A stretch of 64,000 nt of DNA. Origin: Veillonella ratti. Its GTDB lineage: Bacteria > Bacillota > Negativicutes > Veillonellales > Veillonellaceae. Position 1 is the first letter of the stretch. Each line of letters opens with the position of its first letter. A program made the translations under genes and the position numbers. The DNA lies in assembly GCF_003992115.1 (NCBI RefSeq), contig NZ_RQUX01000007.1, positions 59,503-123,502 on the forward strand. Direction: 5' to 3'. Below the pieces are notes generated by a model that was not told where the DNA came from, searched no databases, and worked only from the letters and a program-made list of their open reading frames with translations. Of this stretch, positions 8,869-16,657 are shown in pieces.

Positions 8869-9477
8869 CTAATATCCTATTATAATAATTTCCGTCACAC
8901 GATTACCATCATGTATAAAATTTATGCCGTCCATATCATCACTTCGTGGCGCAAACATTCCATAAAACCAATTACCTCCATCATTTCCTTTATTTACTCT
9001 ATCAGGTTGACCATATAATGAATATACCTTTTCTAAGGTGTCACCTACCGCCACACCACGTTTTGTTACCGCATCACGATTTTTCACAAAAATTTTATCG
9101 GTACTTGGTGGAAATTTAAAGAATTCAATACCGCCATATATCTGTAATACACCACCACGTATACTATATTCTGTTTTATCCGGTGTTCCTAAACTTCGTA
9201 CAATAGCGTCCGGGGCAGATCCAAGTGGTACACCAGCAATAACTTGATCTTCTTTAGGCATAGGCGTCCCATAACGACGCCCCGGTCTTACATTATCATA
9301 TTTCCCCGTCATATTAATTAAAGAACTTTTTACTTTACTTTTAGCAGGTGTTGAAGCCGTTTGTTGCGCTACTAAGGCAGCCTCTACCTTAGAATTCCCT
9401 ACATCAGTAAATAAACTCAATCCACTAAGGCCCATGAATACACTTACACCTAGAAGAACTGTCGCCAACTTTTTCAT
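8869..9477 (-). CDS. Secreted protein with two BamE/SmpA-like repeats, function unknown
   Basis: A 202-residue protein with an N-terminal signal sequence (MKKLATVLLGVSVFMGLSG). Two related segments follow: VIAGVPLGSAPDAIVRSLGTPDK (split 102-124) and GVAVGDTLEKVYSLYGQPDR, each of the form G-hhxG-x-hxxhxxxhGxP-D, the pattern of small BamE/OmlA-like folds. This resemblance is by eye only. AAAGGGGAC precedes the start. It lies 48 bases before the DsbA-like gene in the same direction. The gap is filled by short AAATATA repeats. Confidence 0.75.
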   Translation of the reverse strand: MKKLATVLLGVSVFMGLSGLSLFTDVGNSKVEAALVAQQTASTPAKSKVKSSLINMTGKYDNVRPGRRYGTPMPKEDQVIAGVPLGSAPDAIVRSLGTPDKTEYSIRGGVLQIYGGIEFFKFPPSTDKIFVKNRDAVTKRGVAVGDTLEKVYSLYGQPDRVNKGNDGGNWFYGMFAPRSDDMDGINFIHDGNRVTEIIIIGY

Positions 9478-9650
9478 ACTAGTCCCCTTTCTGTTACCCC
9501 TTTGAAAATAATATAGCTTACACTTGTTCCCATTATCTTAGTTAATATAATTTCCCTTTTTCTTACTTCTATGCTCCTCGTGAAAACTCCTTTTCATAAA
9601 GCCACTCATTTTAAACAAAGAAAGATATAAATAGCCACCCTATAAAAAAT

Positions 9651-9680
9651 CACCTCGAAAATTATCTCGAGGTGACTATA
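9651..9680 (-). terminator. Terminator of the metal ATPase gene
   Basis: CACCTCGA (9651-9658) pairs with TCGAGGTG (9667-9674). On the minus strand the hairpin is followed by ATTTTTTATA. It lies about 50 bases beyond the stop codon. Confidence 0.85.
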
Positions 9681-9726
9681 TGATAACTAATTATAAGTAT
9701 ATATAAATAATATATTTTATATTATC

Positions 9727-11634
9727 TTACGCTCTGCTACGCCAAGTAAGTAACAACGCCGAATTAATAATAACTAATACGGATCCCGCGTTATGTACCA
9801 ACGCACCCGTTACCGGTGTCAAAATGCCCGGGAAGGACAAACCGATGGCCGTAAAGTTCAAAATCATGGCAAACGCTAAATTCCACTTAATGGTGCTCAT
9901 CATGCGTTTAGACAAGGCCATAAGATGAGGCAATTCTTTAATTTCATCATCAACGAGGGCAATGTCAGCCGCATCAACGGCAATATCACTGCCTACGCCA
10001 CCCATAGCAATACCTACCTGTGCTTTTTTAAGAGCCGGCGCATCATTAATACCATCACCAATCATACAAATAGATTGATTTTCATGAGATTCAATGTAAT
10101 TTAACTTATCTTCCGGCAAGCAGTTCGCACGAATACTGCGGATGACCAACTGAGAGCCGATTGTGTAGGCCGCACTTTCATTATCGCCGGTCAAAAGAAC
10201 CGTCTCAACACCGATACGATTTAGTTTATCAATAACGGCCTGGCTTTCGCTGCGCACCGTATCAGCCAATACCAAGTAACCTACCAAGTATTGACCAACC
10301 GCCACATAAACAATAGTACCGCCTTGATCAAGGTATTTAGCACCGCTTGTTTTCACAGAAGATGTAATTTCAATACCCGCTTCTGCCATCATGCGCTCAT
10401 TACCGGCAACGATTAACTGGCTTGCAATTTTACCGGAAACGCCACGGCCCGGCAGCATTTTAAATTCAGTAACAGGCAATATATCCGTTTTAGAACTTTC
10501 TTTAAAAGACTTAACAATGGCCTTACCCAACGGATGCTCCGATAGCGCTTCCAAGCTGGCTGCCAAACGATATACGGCATCACTTGTACAGCCCACGGGG
10601 GAATCAACCGATTCAACCGCAACGACCTTAGGCATACCGAATGTTAACGTACCGGTTTTATCAAACGTAACAGTCTTCACGTTAGCTAACCGTTCCAACG
10701 CATCCCCTTCACGCACCAAGAAGCCATGTTTAGTGGCATTTCCGATAGCTGCCATGATGGCCGTTGGCGTAGCCAATACCAAAGCACAAGGGCAAAAAAC
10801 AACGAGAATAGTAACGGCGCGAAGGATTTCACCGGTCACGGCCCAAGTGCCGATAGCGGATAACAAAGCAATCACTACAACCCAAGTAGCCCAACGATCC
10901 GCAAGGCCTACAATCTTCGCTTTGCCTGCATCAGCGGACTGAACCAAGCGAATCATACGTTGAATGGAGCTGTCTTCGCCAACCTTTACGGCGCGCATAT
11001 CAAAACTGCCAAACTGATTCACCGTACCGCTGGACACCATGTCACCGACAGTTTTATCCACCGGTAAGGATTCACCGGTAAGAACTGCCTGGTTAATCGA
11101 AGTTTCACCGGCGATAATTTCACCATCCACCGGAATTGTTTCACCCGGTAACACGCGCAAAATATCGCCCACCTGAACTTCATCAGCTTTAACAAATTGA
11201 GCCCCACTAGCTGTTAAAACACGTGCTTCTTGAGGTGTTAAATTAACGAGCTTTTCAATACCGGCTCTTGCTTTAGCTACCGTAATATCTTCAAGCAATG
11301 CACCAATTTGCATAATAAACGCCACTTCGGCAGCCGCAAAAATTTCACCCGTAGCCACAGCCGCAATTAATGCCAAAGATACCAACACATCAGCTTTAAT
11401 ATCAAACTCGGTTACAAGTCCGATAATTGCTTCTATAATAATCGGCAAACCACAAAGTATAATCGCCACCCAAGCAATATCAAACGGTAGCGGCTGATAA
11501 TCAAACAAGCTGGCTAATACAGCTAATCCGGATAATACCAAAAACGCAATATCTTTTTTAATACCGCCTAATTCCAATAAATACTCTAATTTGCTAAATA
11601 CATTGGTTTCCAACTTTCGTATAGCCGTTTCCAT
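9727..11634 (-). CDS. P1B-type heavy-metal (probably copper) transporting ATPase
   Basis: Inner-membrane ATPase that exports a soft metal ion. The 635-residue protein has all catalytic motifs: TGES at about 186, the transport motif CPC at 281-283 (FCPCALVLATP), the phosphorylation site DKTGT at 325, HP at 367, and GDGIND at 526. It lacks an N-terminal metal-binding domain, so it is short. Start fixed by AGGAGG 7 bases upstream of the ATG at 11634. The upstream CsoR gene and G-tract palindromes favour Cu(I), but the CPCALV variant also occurs in Zn/Cd pumps. Confidence 0.93.
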   Translation of the reverse strand: METAIRKLETNVFSKLEYLLELGGIKKDIAFLVLSGLAVLASLFDYQPLPFDIAWVAIILCGLPIIIEAIIGLVTEFDIKADVLVSLALIAAVATGEIFAAAEVAFIMQIGALLEDITVAKARAGIEKLVNLTPQEARVLTASGAQFVKADEVQVGDILRVLPGETIPVDGEIIAGETSINQAVLTGESLPVDKTVGDMVSSGTVNQFGSFDMRAVKVGEDSSIQRMIRLVQSADAGKAKIVGLADRWATWVVVIALLSAIGTWAVTGEILRAVTILVVFCPCALVLATPTAIMAAIGNATKHGFLVREGDALERLANVKTVTFDKTGTLTFGMPKVVAVESVDSPVGCTSDAVYRLAASLEALSEHPLGKAIVKSFKESSKTDILPVTEFKMLPGRGVSGKIASQLIVAGNERMMAEAGIEITSSVKTSGAKYLDQGGTIVYVAVGQYLVGYLVLADTVRSESQAVIDKLNRIGVETVLLTGDNESAAYTIGSQLVIRSIRANCLPEDKLNYIESHENQSICMIGDGINDAPALKKAQVGIAMGGVGSDIAVDAADIALVDDEIKELPHLMALSKRMMSTIKWNLAFAMILNFTAIGLSFPGILTPVTGALVHNAGSVLVIINSALLLTWRSRA

Positions 11635-11732
11635 GATAAACCTCCTGTTTGACTGATGATACCAATATGATAATAATGAAATATAAACGAATATATCATA
11701 ATATATAAGCAATTATTCATATGTTGTTGCTT

Positions 11733-11858
11733 ATAATACCCACATAGGCAGACTCTTTCTTAATGGTCTACCTATATGGGTGTATTTCTGAACTTTTATA
11801 CCTATAGGGGTATAAGTTATTACACTTGCATTATACCTATAGGGGTATTGGTTGTCAA
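11733..11858 (-). promoter_or_regulatory. Promoter and CsoR-type operators of the metal ATPase gene
   Basis: Minus-strand -35 TTGACA (plus 11853-11858) and -10 TATAAT (plus 11830-11835) are 17 bases apart. Two near-identical palindromes of the form TATACCTATAGGGGTAT lie at 11832-11849, over the spacer and -10, and at 11797-11814, downstream of the start site. Two diverged copies at 11767-11784 and near 11733-11750 face each other and form a long hairpin in the roughly 190-nt leader. CsoR/RcnR-family repressors bind this type of G-tract palindrome. Confidence 0.75.
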
Positions 11859-11865
11859 GAAAAAA

Positions 11866-11895
11866 ATAAAAAAGGCGAAGATTTTTCTTCGCCTT
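11866..11895 (-). terminator. Terminator of csoR
   Basis: AAGGCGAAG (11872-11880), loop ATTTTT, CTTCGCCTT (11887-11895); followed on the minus strand by TTTTTATTTTTT. It separates csoR from the ATPase promoter directly behind it. Confidence 0.88.
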
Positions 11896-11967
11896 AAGGA
11901 CTTACTATTCAATTTTATTCGTAAACATACACCGGCGAATCAATCGCCTTATATCTACATTTTACTA

Positions 11968-12243
11968 CTACTGCATGTTGGCAAAACGTTCTACTGCTTT
12001 AGTGAATTTATCAAGGGTTTTATCCACATCGCCGTGCTCTAACCCATCGCGTACACAGTGACGAATATGGCCTTCCAGTATAACCTGCCCACAACGATTT
12101 AAAGCAGATTTTGCAGCATTAATTTGGGATAAAAGATCCTCACATGGTACGTCTTCGTCTACCATTCTGTCTATCGCCTGCACTTGCCCGATAATTTTCT
12201 TGAGGCGGCGATGTAAATTGTCCGCATCCATACACTGTTTCAT
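11968..12243 (-). CDS. csoR: CsoR-family metal-sensing repressor
   Basis: Four-helix DUF156 repressor of 91 residues. The copper-site pattern is visible: Cys in VPCEDLL, then His and Cys in EGHIRHCV (HxxxC), matching the Cys-His-Cys set of CsoR. The conserved RRLKKIIGQVQAIDRMV starts the DNA-binding helix region. Start chosen at MKQCMDADN (ATG at 12243) with GGAGGATACC upstream; a longer reading from 12294 has no ribosome site. It probably controls the adjacent P1B ATPase. Confidence 0.93.
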   Translation of the reverse strand: MKQCMDADNLHRRLKKIIGQVQAIDRMVDEDVPCEDLLSQINAAKSALNRCGQVILEGHIRHCVRDGLEHGDVDKTLDKFTKAVERFANMQ

Positions 12244-12377
12244 TAGGTATCCTCCATCTTTTTTATCTTTATTTAATAATAACCGCGAACACATGTATTG
12301 TCAATAAAATAACTCTGATTCATATTTCAAATAAAATAAAATATAATCATAGTCAACTTACTGTCAGTTATATGTAA

Positions 12378-12425
12378 ACAAAAAAGCACCACAGTTATTT
12401 TTAAAATAACTACGATGCTTTCTCT
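12378..12425 (-). terminator. Terminator of the small-peptide transcription unit
   Basis: Imperfect hairpin: AAAGCA with GTTATTTT on the left pairs with AAAATAAC and TGCTTT on the right; on the minus strand it is followed by TTTTTTGTTT. A second hairpin just before it (12434-12462, ACAAAGTAAC with GTTGCTTTGT) makes the 3' end of the transcript strongly structured. Confidence 0.7.
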
Positions 12426-12483
12426 GTCACTTTTACAAAGTAACAATTGTTTAGTTGCTTTGTCATCATTCTGTTTGTTCCCA

Positions 12484-12543
12484 TTAGAAAGTTTTGAGCC
12501 AATCTTCGATTGCTTTGTTAATCAAAATTAAAATTGCCATCAT
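12484..12543 (-). CDS. Small amphipathic peptide, 19 residues
   Basis: Short frame encoding MMAILILINKAIEDWLKTF. GGAGGG stands 7 bases upstream of the first ATG, an ideal distance. The peptide has a hydrophobic N-terminal half and a helix with hydrophobic residues at 8, 11/12, 15/16 and 19 facing polar K10, E13, D14, K17. This resembles membrane-active peptides such as phenol-soluble modulins or type I toxin peptides in character, not in recognised sequence. It has its own candidate promoter (12606-12634) and terminator. Its existence as a gene is inferred. Confidence 0.5.
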   Translation of the reverse strand: MMAILILINKAIEDWLKTF

Positions 12544-12605
12544 ACTGCATCCCTCCATCTCAACTACTGTCCTACCATAGGGACTACTTTTTCTATAGAC
12601 GCTAT

Positions 12606-12634
12606 TCTAAACTATAAAGTAACTTTACAGTCAA
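12606..12634 (-). promoter_or_regulatory. Candidate promoter of the small-peptide gene
   Basis: On the minus strand TTGACT (plus 12629-12634) is followed after 17 bases by TTTAGA (plus 12606-12611). The -35 is good, the -10 is weak. The predicted transcript to the terminator at 12378 is about 220 nt. Confidence 0.4.
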
Positions 12635-12796
12635 TAGGTTTTCCCTAAATATTAGATGAAGTTTATATGATATTTTCTATAGTATCTTATCATCATTTTA
12701 AATATTTACTATAAATGTGCACTGACAGCAACACAATAGCAATATGCAAACAAGACAAAATTAGCACTCATACACTACGCAAGCAATGTAAAATCG

Positions 12797-13879
12797 TTAC
12801 TTTTTAACTACGGGAATCTGAAGGATTGTAAAAATTTCATCATGAAGAACTTCGTCAAAGGTCGTGTCCAAGAAACAGGAATCCACCACATCACCGCAAA
12901 CGGTATACCCCTTTTCCTCAATCCAAGCCAAGAGCTTTTTTAAAATAGTTAAATCAGTAGGTCGCCCTCGTTTATAACAGCAAATGTAGTCGCCTTCCGG
13001 CAAATTCAAGACCGTTGACTCAAATTCGAAATTCCCCACGGGAACACGAATATAACAGCCCCCTTCTTTAAGCATATTATCGGTTTTAAGAGATTCTTCT
13101 TTAATCAAAAAACCATAGCTATAGGCCGGCAAAAACTCATGATTATATAAATCACGCCAAAGCTCCATGGATGTTAAATGGATATTTTGACGATCCACCT
13201 CGCCCGAATTGTTTTCTAAAAACGTTTTAAATATAATGGTTCGCTCTTTATAATGTCGCAAAAATGGTTCTTCCTGAGGTCTTGCCACGGCATTGACCGC
13301 TTCCTTATACATATAGAGTCGCTGCTGCAAAGCTAAACGCTTACGCCCTAACTCTTGCATCTCTTTCTGAATCTTTAATTCCTGTTCGGCCAATAACTCC
13401 AATTCTGCTTCCGGCGTTCGATTATTTAAATGCCCCTGAATCTCTTTCAAACTAATACCTAAGGCTTTTAAAAAGCAAATTTCACGAAGGAGCGGAATCT
13501 GCACACGGCTATAATAGCGATAACCATTGGATGCTGTAAAAACCGGTGAAAAAAGCCCGATAGAATCATAATACAAAAGTGTCGGCCTAGTTAAGCCGTG
13601 GAGCTTGGCCATGTCACTGATACTGAGGAGATTTTCATGTATCGATTCATCCATGACAATTGCTTCGTTTATATTTTTTTCAGAATCAGCGTCACTATTC
13701 ACAATAAACGGCGTATCCATCCCATGCTCACCGACAATATTTATATCAGTATGCTTTATATCCGTATCGAAGGCATTTGGGCTTGACACTTTTTTGCTTG
13801 AAGCATTTGTGTTTGACGTCTTTGTGCTTGAAGCATTTGTGTTTGATTCGTTTGTTTTTGCCTCAATCTCTGTAGCCAT
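12797..13879 (-). CDS. MerR-family regulator with low-complexity N-terminal extension
   Basis: Transcriptional regulator of 360 residues. The MerR helix-turn-helix is near 84-150 (LLSISDMAKLHGLTRPTLLYY, then NGYRYYSRVQ), followed by a coiled-coil (about 155-195) and a C-terminal effector-binding domain of the GyrI-like type (to 360). The first 80 residues are Thr/Asn/Ser-rich repeats not found in normal MerR proteins. Later starts are possible: ATG at 13720 has GGTGAG six bases upstream, and ATG at 13654 lies just before the HTH. It lies about 100 bases behind the nitrogenase-like genes in the same direction and may sense a ligand of that pathway. Confidence 0.88.
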   Translation of the reverse strand: MATEIEAKTNESNTNASSTKTSNTNASSKKVSSPNAFDTDIKHTDINIVGEHGMDTPFIVNSDADSEKNINEAIVMDESIHENLLSISDMAKLHGLTRPTLLYYDSIGLFSPVFTASNGYRYYSRVQIPLLREICFLKALGISLKEIQGHLNNRTPEAELELLAEQELKIQKEMQELGRKRLALQQRLYMYKEAVNAVARPQEEPFLRHYKERTIIFKTFLENNSGEVDRQNIHLTSMELWRDLYNHEFLPAYSYGFLIKEESLKTDNMLKEGGCYIRVPVGNFEFESTVLNLPEGDYICCYKRGRPTDLTILKKLLAWIEEKGYTVCGDVVDSCFLDTTFDEVLHDEIFTILQIPVVKK

Positions 13880-13911
13880 GATAGCCTTGCTCCTTTCCCG
13901 TTTTTTTAATC

Positions 13912-14004
13912 CCTTAACTATGTTCTAAACTCTGGTTATATAGTCTTAGCTATGCTCTAAACTATGAACATATACCCTTAACTATTTTCCAGACTTTGAA
14001 TATA
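13912..14004. repeat. Three imperfect ~32-base tandem repeats
   Basis: Three copies of a CTTAACTATG-TCTAAACT-TATAT type unit start near 13912, 13945 and 13976. The third overlaps the last codons of the NifK-like gene. The copies have diverged but keep period and order. They lie between that gene and merR, where a terminator or regulator site would be expected. Confidence 0.6.
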
Positions 14005-15303
14005 TAAATTCCAGATAATTGCCTGCATATTACGATGTCCATTAATCCCCATAAACGGCCGTTCGCTAAGCACAACCTCCGGTGGCACCGGATTACTGAT
14101 TGTCTGAAAAACTACATTTTTATCAGGTATACACAGGCGCCGTTCCTGGTCACTTCCTAATAATAAACGATTCTCGCCTATTTGCAAAGCATCCTGCCAA
14201 TCGTGGCCTTGCACATAGGCGTAATAATCCGGTTTATTTTTACTGTCATCATGAATGACATAGGTAAACTGACCTGCATCAAGCCATTCATTATTAAATG
14301 CCCGCTCCATACCTTGCACCACAGAACTTGGAGCCGATATGACAACAGTGTCAAACCAAGGTTCACCGCATAAACGTTGAATATCTTTAGTTCGTTCAAA
14401 TTGACGCGCTTTTTCACTCTGAATAAGTGATTCTATAAGTGCTAACTTATCAGCCGGCACCTCATCAGGCATTAAAGCAGCTAAAATCTCATGAATCCAA
14501 GCAAGCGTCCCTTCTAAGCCATAGGGTAAAAGCGGCTCAATGTAAGACATGCCAAGCGATTTAGTCAACCACTCAGCCGCTTCATGTCCCAATTCAGGAT
14601 GAATAACTACATTTAAATCAGCCTTAGATAAACGTTTTAAATCTTCCATACTATGGTCAACGGCCAATACCAGATTAACCTCTATACCAACTAATTTTAA
14701 CAGACGTTCCAGTTCTGCCAAATCATCTAATTCATTGTAATACGTAACGGAGCAACCTATAAAATTTACTGAAAAGCTCGCTGTATTCTCACCGGTGTCG
14801 TTTCCATGATTATTTTCTTTATCCTTGACAATAGTTTGATTATTTTGCAAATCCACAATTTTCAACAAATCCAGTAATGATTTACGATAACCCGCCCAAA
14901 AGTCCCCCAAAGTGCCACCGGAGTCCATGGTAAGAATAGGACAGGTCAAATCGGATTCGCTGACAATACTCGGCAAATCATCACCGATTAAACTAAAGGC
15001 ACAGCTGTTTTCCACGAGAACGAGTCCCGGCGCTTTTGGCATTTTAGCTAAATCAGCTAACGTATGAAGCACTTCCTTTTCTGTACCAAAGACAATGGCC
15101 CCATTGGAAGGATACGTGCACAAAAATCGTTGTCCTAAATTAAGTCCCGGACGATCCGTCACCTTCATGGCGTAATAATAGCACCATGTCGGACCATTCG
15201 CCACAATGTACGCATCGGTAATCCCCGCCGCCATGGCAGCCGCACCGGAAAGAGCACAACTTTGTAAGCATTCATTATGATTGAACCATGAATTACCAGC
15301 CAT
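13978..15303 (-). CDS. Nitrogenase-like component 1 subunit, NifK/NifE-type
   Basis: A 441-residue member of the oxidoreductase/nitrogenase component 1 family. Three cysteines stand where the P-cluster ligands of nitrogenase lie: C16 (CLQSCALSGA, with C12 as an alternative), C41 in NGPTWCYYYAM, and C101 in VENSCAFSLIGDD. The last matches the family motif SxCxxxxIGDD. Start set at ATG 15303, with AAGGGGGA 9 bases upstream; a TTG at 15312 is too close to that site. It overlaps the NifD-like gene by 11 bases. No FeMo-cofactor His/Cys pair is obvious, so a dinitrogenase role is unlikely. Substrate unknown. Confidence 0.85.
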   Translation of the reverse strand: MAGNSWFNHNECLQSCALSGAAAMAAGITDAYIVANGPTWCYYYAMKVTDRPGLNLGQRFLCTYPSNGAIVFGTEKEVLHTLADLAKMPKAPGLVLVENSCAFSLIGDDLPSIVSESDLTCPILTMDSGGTLGDFWAGYRKSLLDLLKIVDLQNNQTIVKDKENNHGNDTGENTASFSVNFIGCSVTYYNELDDLAELERLLKLVGIEVNLVLAVDHSMEDLKRLSKADLNVVIHPELGHEAAEWLTKSLGMSYIEPLLPYGLEGTLAWIHEILAALMPDEVPADKLALIESLIQSEKARQFERTKDIQRLCGEPWFDTVVISAPSSVVQGMERAFNNEWLDAGQFTYVIHDDSKNKPDYYAYVQGHDWQDALQIGENRLLLGSDQERRLCIPDKNVVFQTISNPVPPEVVLSERPFMGINGHRNMQAIIWNLYIQSLENS

Positions 15304-16657
15304 AGAGAACAATCCCCCTTTCGCCGCGTCGTCTGGCTAACATAAACAGTTTCCGATACATCTGTACCAAGCCGGCCATGCCGATAGGCGGCAAACAAGG
15401 CAATATTAATTGTCGCAAGAAAGGCTCGGCCAACTCCTGTGTTGTTATGATTAACGCTTCCTTCGGCAATACCGTTTCTGCTGTTTCCAAAACAACCGGC
15501 GTTTCCGGATAAAAGCGCTGTATCATCGTGCGATACGCAGCTTGCTGTGCCTCCGGAACATTATCCAAAATAACAACTTGATTTAACGCAAGTTGACCTA
15601 AATGAAGCCATTCCAACACCCAACTCAAATCATAGTTGGGGTTTATATAGCCTAAAGCAAGCACGATAGAAACCTCTTGCAACGTCTTTTTAAAAGGAGC
15701 CAAACCTTCTTCAAAACGACGCCATACATTGGCCTTTACCGCTTCAATGTCTATATTTGGATGAGGGTTATCCCCGTTAAAATCTGATTGACCTTTAAAG
15801 TTTTGCAAAAATACACTAAAATCATCGAGCCAACGTTTAGTCCCCTCCCAGCCGATAGGATAATCGGAAGCAAAATGAGGCACGCCCAGCTTTTCAGTCA
15901 TATAATCGGCAATTTCACGTAAATAAGCATAGGCCTTTTGAGTGCCGCCTAAAATAACGGTTAAATCAGAATCGCCGATTTTTTGCATATCTTCAATGGA
16001 GCAATAGCCGGGAAAACTTTTATAAATTTCCATCCCAAAGTCTTCAATTAAAGTACAAAACTGTTGAATGGCCAATGATCCCGGACCGTCTTTTTCACCG
16101 ATAAGAGTCACTTTATAAGGTGCATTAGCCGATGAATTAATCTTAGGGGCTTCTTTTTTTGCCATAAAACGATCGATTAATAGCTTAGCTGCATTGATAA
16201 AACCGCCATAATATTCGCCGTCTAAAAAGCCATGACAATCCACATAAAGTACAGGAATTCCATGCTCCTTTTCCGCCTCTTGGCAAATGGCCGCCGAATC
16301 ATCACCGATAACACCGGCTACACAGGAATCGGTAACCATAATGTAGCGTGGCGAATACGAGGCTACCACATAGTCCAAGCATTTTTTTAACAGTGAAGTC
16401 CCACCAAAAATAGATTCCTTCTTGGCAATATTTGATGTTATAAGCGGTGCCGTATAAGGCGGGTTCGTAAATTCACGGCGCGCCAACATACGAAAATACT
16501 GATTACGCTCCATTTCTTCCGTAATATGGGCACACGCTTTCGGTGCGTGATAAACCACCACACAGCCCTCTGAATGAGCTACCGCTTTCCACACGCCGGG
16601 CATGCTGCAACTGTAACTGACTTTGTCTTTTATAAAACATCGCTTATTCACGGCCAT
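15293..16657 (-). CDS. Nitrogenase-like component 1 subunit, NifD-type
   Basis: Partner subunit of 454 residues starting MAVNKRCFIKDKVSYSC. The three ligand-type cysteines are C17 (SYSCSMPGVWKA), C42 (HAPKACAHI) and C112 (VTDSCVAGVIGDD); spacings of 25 and 70 residues compare with 26 and 66 in NifD. A Rossmann-like core follows. Start at 16657 overlaps the NifH-like gene by 14 bases; an ATG at 16687 would overlap by 44. A three-gene H-D-K set occurs in chlorophyllide reductase-like and methylthio-alkane reductase-like systems; clade assignment needs a tree. Confidence 0.85.
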   Translation of the reverse strand: MAVNKRCFIKDKVSYSCSMPGVWKAVAHSEGCVVVYHAPKACAHITEEMERNQYFRMLARREFTNPPYTAPLITSNIAKKESIFGGTSLLKKCLDYVVASYSPRYIMVTDSCVAGVIGDDSAAICQEAEKEHGIPVLYVDCHGFLDGEYYGGFINAAKLLIDRFMAKKEAPKINSSANAPYKVTLIGEKDGPGSLAIQQFCTLIEDFGMEIYKSFPGYCSIEDMQKIGDSDLTVILGGTQKAYAYLREIADYMTEKLGVPHFASDYPIGWEGTKRWLDDFSVFLQNFKGQSDFNGDNPHPNIDIEAVKANVWRRFEEGLAPFKKTLQEVSIVLALGYINPNYDLSWVLEWLHLGQLALNQVVILDNVPEAQQAAYRTMIQRFYPETPVVLETAETVLPKEALIITTQELAEPFLRQLILPCLPPIGMAGLVQMYRKLFMLARRRGERGIVLYGW

